Shown in pieces: positions 62,618 through 64,000 of a stretch of DNA of 64,000 nucleotides. The notes under the pieces are model-generated. The model was not told the origin of the DNA and ran no database searches. It saw only the letters and a list, made by a program, of their open reading frames with translations. Both the position numbers and the translations under genes were made by a program. The DNA is from Myxococcales bacterium. Lineage in GTDB: Bacteria; Myxococcota_A; UBA9042. Each line of letters opens with the position of its first letter. The stretch's first letter is position 1. The stretch lies in NCBI GenBank assembly GCA_947491025.1, contig CANLIC010000012.1, forward strand, positions 33,925 through 97,924, in the 5' to 3' direction.

Positions 62618-63955
62618 CTAACACGCCGCCAAGCTCGGCGGTACGGCGGCCGAATTCCATGCGCCGACGACCGGCGCTGCGTCGACGCCGACCTCCGATC
62701 GCAGCGGCCGCCCGGCGCTGTCCAGGCTGACCAAGGGCAAACGCCGCCACCCCGCCGGCGCCATGGCCACGATCGCGGCTTCGAGGACGCGCAGCGTCGC
62801 CGCGTCACGGCCGCACAGCCAGACCTCGCCATCATCCAGGAGGAGCTGTGCATCGGAGAGGCCGCTGCTGTCGTGCGACGCCGCGCGCAGCAGCAGGCCG
62901 TGCGGCAACGTGGCGATGCAGAGGGGCGTCCGCAGCAGGGCCGCGGCCAGCGCCACTGGCTTTGTGCAGGCGTAGAGCCGGGCGAGCGTCGGAGACGTTC
63001 CGTCGGTCAACGCGGTCGGCGGGGCGCTGGGCAGCGCCGGAGACGGCTGCATGAGGGCGGATGAGACGCCGCCGCCCCTTGCCCGGACTTGGACCTCCGC
63101 CGCCCTGGCCGCACCAGGGGTGGGCGACGAGTAGGGGGTGGCCAACGACGGCGTCGCCCGCCCTGCCATGAGGTCCGCATCGCCCGCGGCCGGGCTGGGG
63201 CAGGCCCCGCTGCGCACCGCCAGCAGGCCAAAGAGGCCGACCACCCGCAGCGGCCACCTCGCGGCGCCGGACGTCAGGCGCAGCGCCTCGCGGACGAGGC
63301 CTTCATCACCGGGGGCGAAGGCCAAGGCCGCTGCGGAGAGGCGGTGCACGATGCCTTGCGTCGCGAGGCGGTCGGGCAGCGCGGCCACGCGGCCGAAGAT
63401 CAGACCTCCGCGGCGGACCCCGAGGGCGGAGCGCAGGTCGACGAGGCGCCGCTCCCCAAGCTGGCCGGTGTCGTCAAGCGGGTACAGCCAGGCGCAGCCA
63501 CGGCGAATGGCGCTGCCGACCCAATAGCAGCGCAAGGGCGCCAGGCGCAGCGCCCAAAGCACCTGCGCTGCCTCGTCATCGCCGAGGGCGCTGCAGCCAG
63601 CCAGCGCCCGCTCAGCGAGCGCGGGCTCACCCAGGGGGGCGGCTTCGAACGCTGCCAGCTCGTCGAGTAAGCGCGGTCGCAGCTGGCTGAGGCCCTCGGT
63701 CCGCAGCCGGCCGCCGGGGCGCCCAAGGGTGGCGGTGCAGCGTTCGGCGAGGGCCGTCCTGGCGGGAGAGCCGGCCACTGCGGCGGCGAGCCAGGCCGCC
63801 GCGCGGGTGAAAGCGCGGTCGGAAGCCCGCTCCTGTGGTCCGTGGCCACCCGGTCGCGGCCCCGCGTCGCCCAACGCCGGACGCGGCGGAGGACGATCGC
63901 CTGAGCCCGAGTTGAAGGCGTCGGTCCAAGAAGGGAACTTCGGGGTGGCGACCAT
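62618..63955 (-). CDS. Uncharacterised Ala-rich protein
   Basis: A 445-residue protein with AAAGGAG 7 bases before the ATG at 63955. No signal peptide or clear span is visible. A low-complexity N-terminal stretch (residues about 15-50) is followed by an Ala/Leu-rich helical region (AFTRAAAWLAAAVAGSPART). A middle linker rich in Pro/Ser/Ala comes next, and then a C-terminal half with LYACTKPVALAAALLRTPLC, LLLRAASHDSSGLSDAQLLL and DGEVWLCGRDAATLRVLEAA. I do not recognise the family. It is followed after 47 bases by the SDR gene on the same strand. The 45 bases to the right edge of the window hold its ribosome site and nothing else seen. Confidence 0.6.
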   Translation of the reverse strand: MVATPKFPSWTDAFNSGSGDRPPPRPALGDAGPRPGGHGPQERASDRAFTRAAAWLAAAVAGSPARTALAERCTATLGRPGGRLRTEGLSQLRPRLLDELAAFEAAPLGEPALAERALAGCSALGDDEAAQVLWALRLAPLRCYWVGSAIRRGCAWLYPLDDTGQLGERRLVDLRSALGVRRGGLIFGRVAALPDRLATQGIVHRLSAAALAFAPGDEGLVREALRLTSGAARWPLRVVGLFGLLAVRSGACPSPAAGDADLMAGRATPSLATPYSSPTPGAARAAEVQVRARGGGVSSALMQPSPALPSAPPTALTDGTSPTLARLYACTKPVALAAALLRTPLCIATLPHGLLLRAASHDSSGLSDAQLLLDDGEVWLCGRDAATLRVLEAAIVAMAPAGWRRLPLVSLDSAGRPLRSEVGVDAAPVVGAWNSAAVPPSLAAC

Positions 63956-64000
63956 CAACGACTCCTTTGGCGCTGCAGCCTCGGCGCAGGGAGACCACCC

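Noticed and set aside
1..64000. tRNA, rRNA, insertion sequences, attachment sites or plasmid/phage functions
   Set aside because: No such gene or repeat structure could be recognised on reading both strands.

Overview
This is a high-GC, gene-dense bacterial chromosome window of about 70% GC. It most resembles Myxococcota or a related deltaproteobacterial lineage. The main grounds are large lipoproteins built from repeated CDDGNPCT-type cysteine-rich units (the myxobacterial disulfide repeat style), Asp/Ala-rich tethers after the lipoprotein cysteine, a Ser/Thr kinase with the HRDVSPPN catalytic loop, and fibrinogen-like and NHL modules in exported proteins. I saw no rRNA, tRNA, CRISPR array, transposase, phage gene or plasmid function. 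No stretch longer than 300 bases lacks a gene. GTG and TTG starts are frequent, and neighbouring genes often overlap by 4 bases (ATGA, GTGA, TTGA).

1-4103 (leftward): a housekeeping run from a RodZ-like HTH membrane protein through recO, upp, hpt and an MBL-fold hydrolase to the cut N-terminus of polA. 4189-14454: an envelope region with an NHL-like secreted protein, a His-rich lipoprotein coupled to an enlarged LolC/E-type permease, a divergent Big_5-type lipoprotein, an unknown protein, a CPBP membrane protease and a cysteine-repeat lipoprotein ending in a CxxCH haem-type motif. 14700-18361 (rightward): a CHAP/peptidoglycan-binding protein, a FieF-type cation efflux protein and a PQQ sugar dehydrogenase-like protein.

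18381-26633: one giant (about 2750 aa) lipoprotein alternating cysteine-rich blocks with four NHL blocks and ending in a fibrinogen-like domain. A five-bladed-like lipoprotein gene diverges from it. 28225-34956 (leftward): etfB-etfA, a transaldolase gene coupled to an O-antigen-ligase-like/TPR membrane protein, and a Ser/Thr kinase. The kinase start overlaps head to head with a SpoIID-domain gene, which is followed by a small lipoprotein.

37626-44426: a HutF-like amidohydrolase frame that reads, without a stop, into a 1787-residue cysteine-repeat and beta-propeller lipoprotein. This is the oddest locus in the window. 44553-56058: a VOC protein, a secreted P-domain/fibrinogen-like protein, DUF523, a TrmJ-like methyltransferase and two very large membrane proteins chained by 4-base overlaps. 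56124-61017: an acyl-CoA carboxylase pair (beta, alpha) and a short acyl-CoA dehydrogenase-like protein, suggesting branched-chain acyl-CoA or leucine catabolism and linking functionally with the ETF genes. 61014-63955: pyroglutamyl peptidase, a short-chain dehydrogenase and an unknown protein.

The theme of the accessory part is cell-surface display: about nine lipoproteins or secreted proteins with cysteine-rich, propeller, P-domain or fibrinogen-like modules, a LolC/E-like permease, peptidoglycan-active proteins and a surface-polymer ligase. Their ligands cannot be read from sequence.
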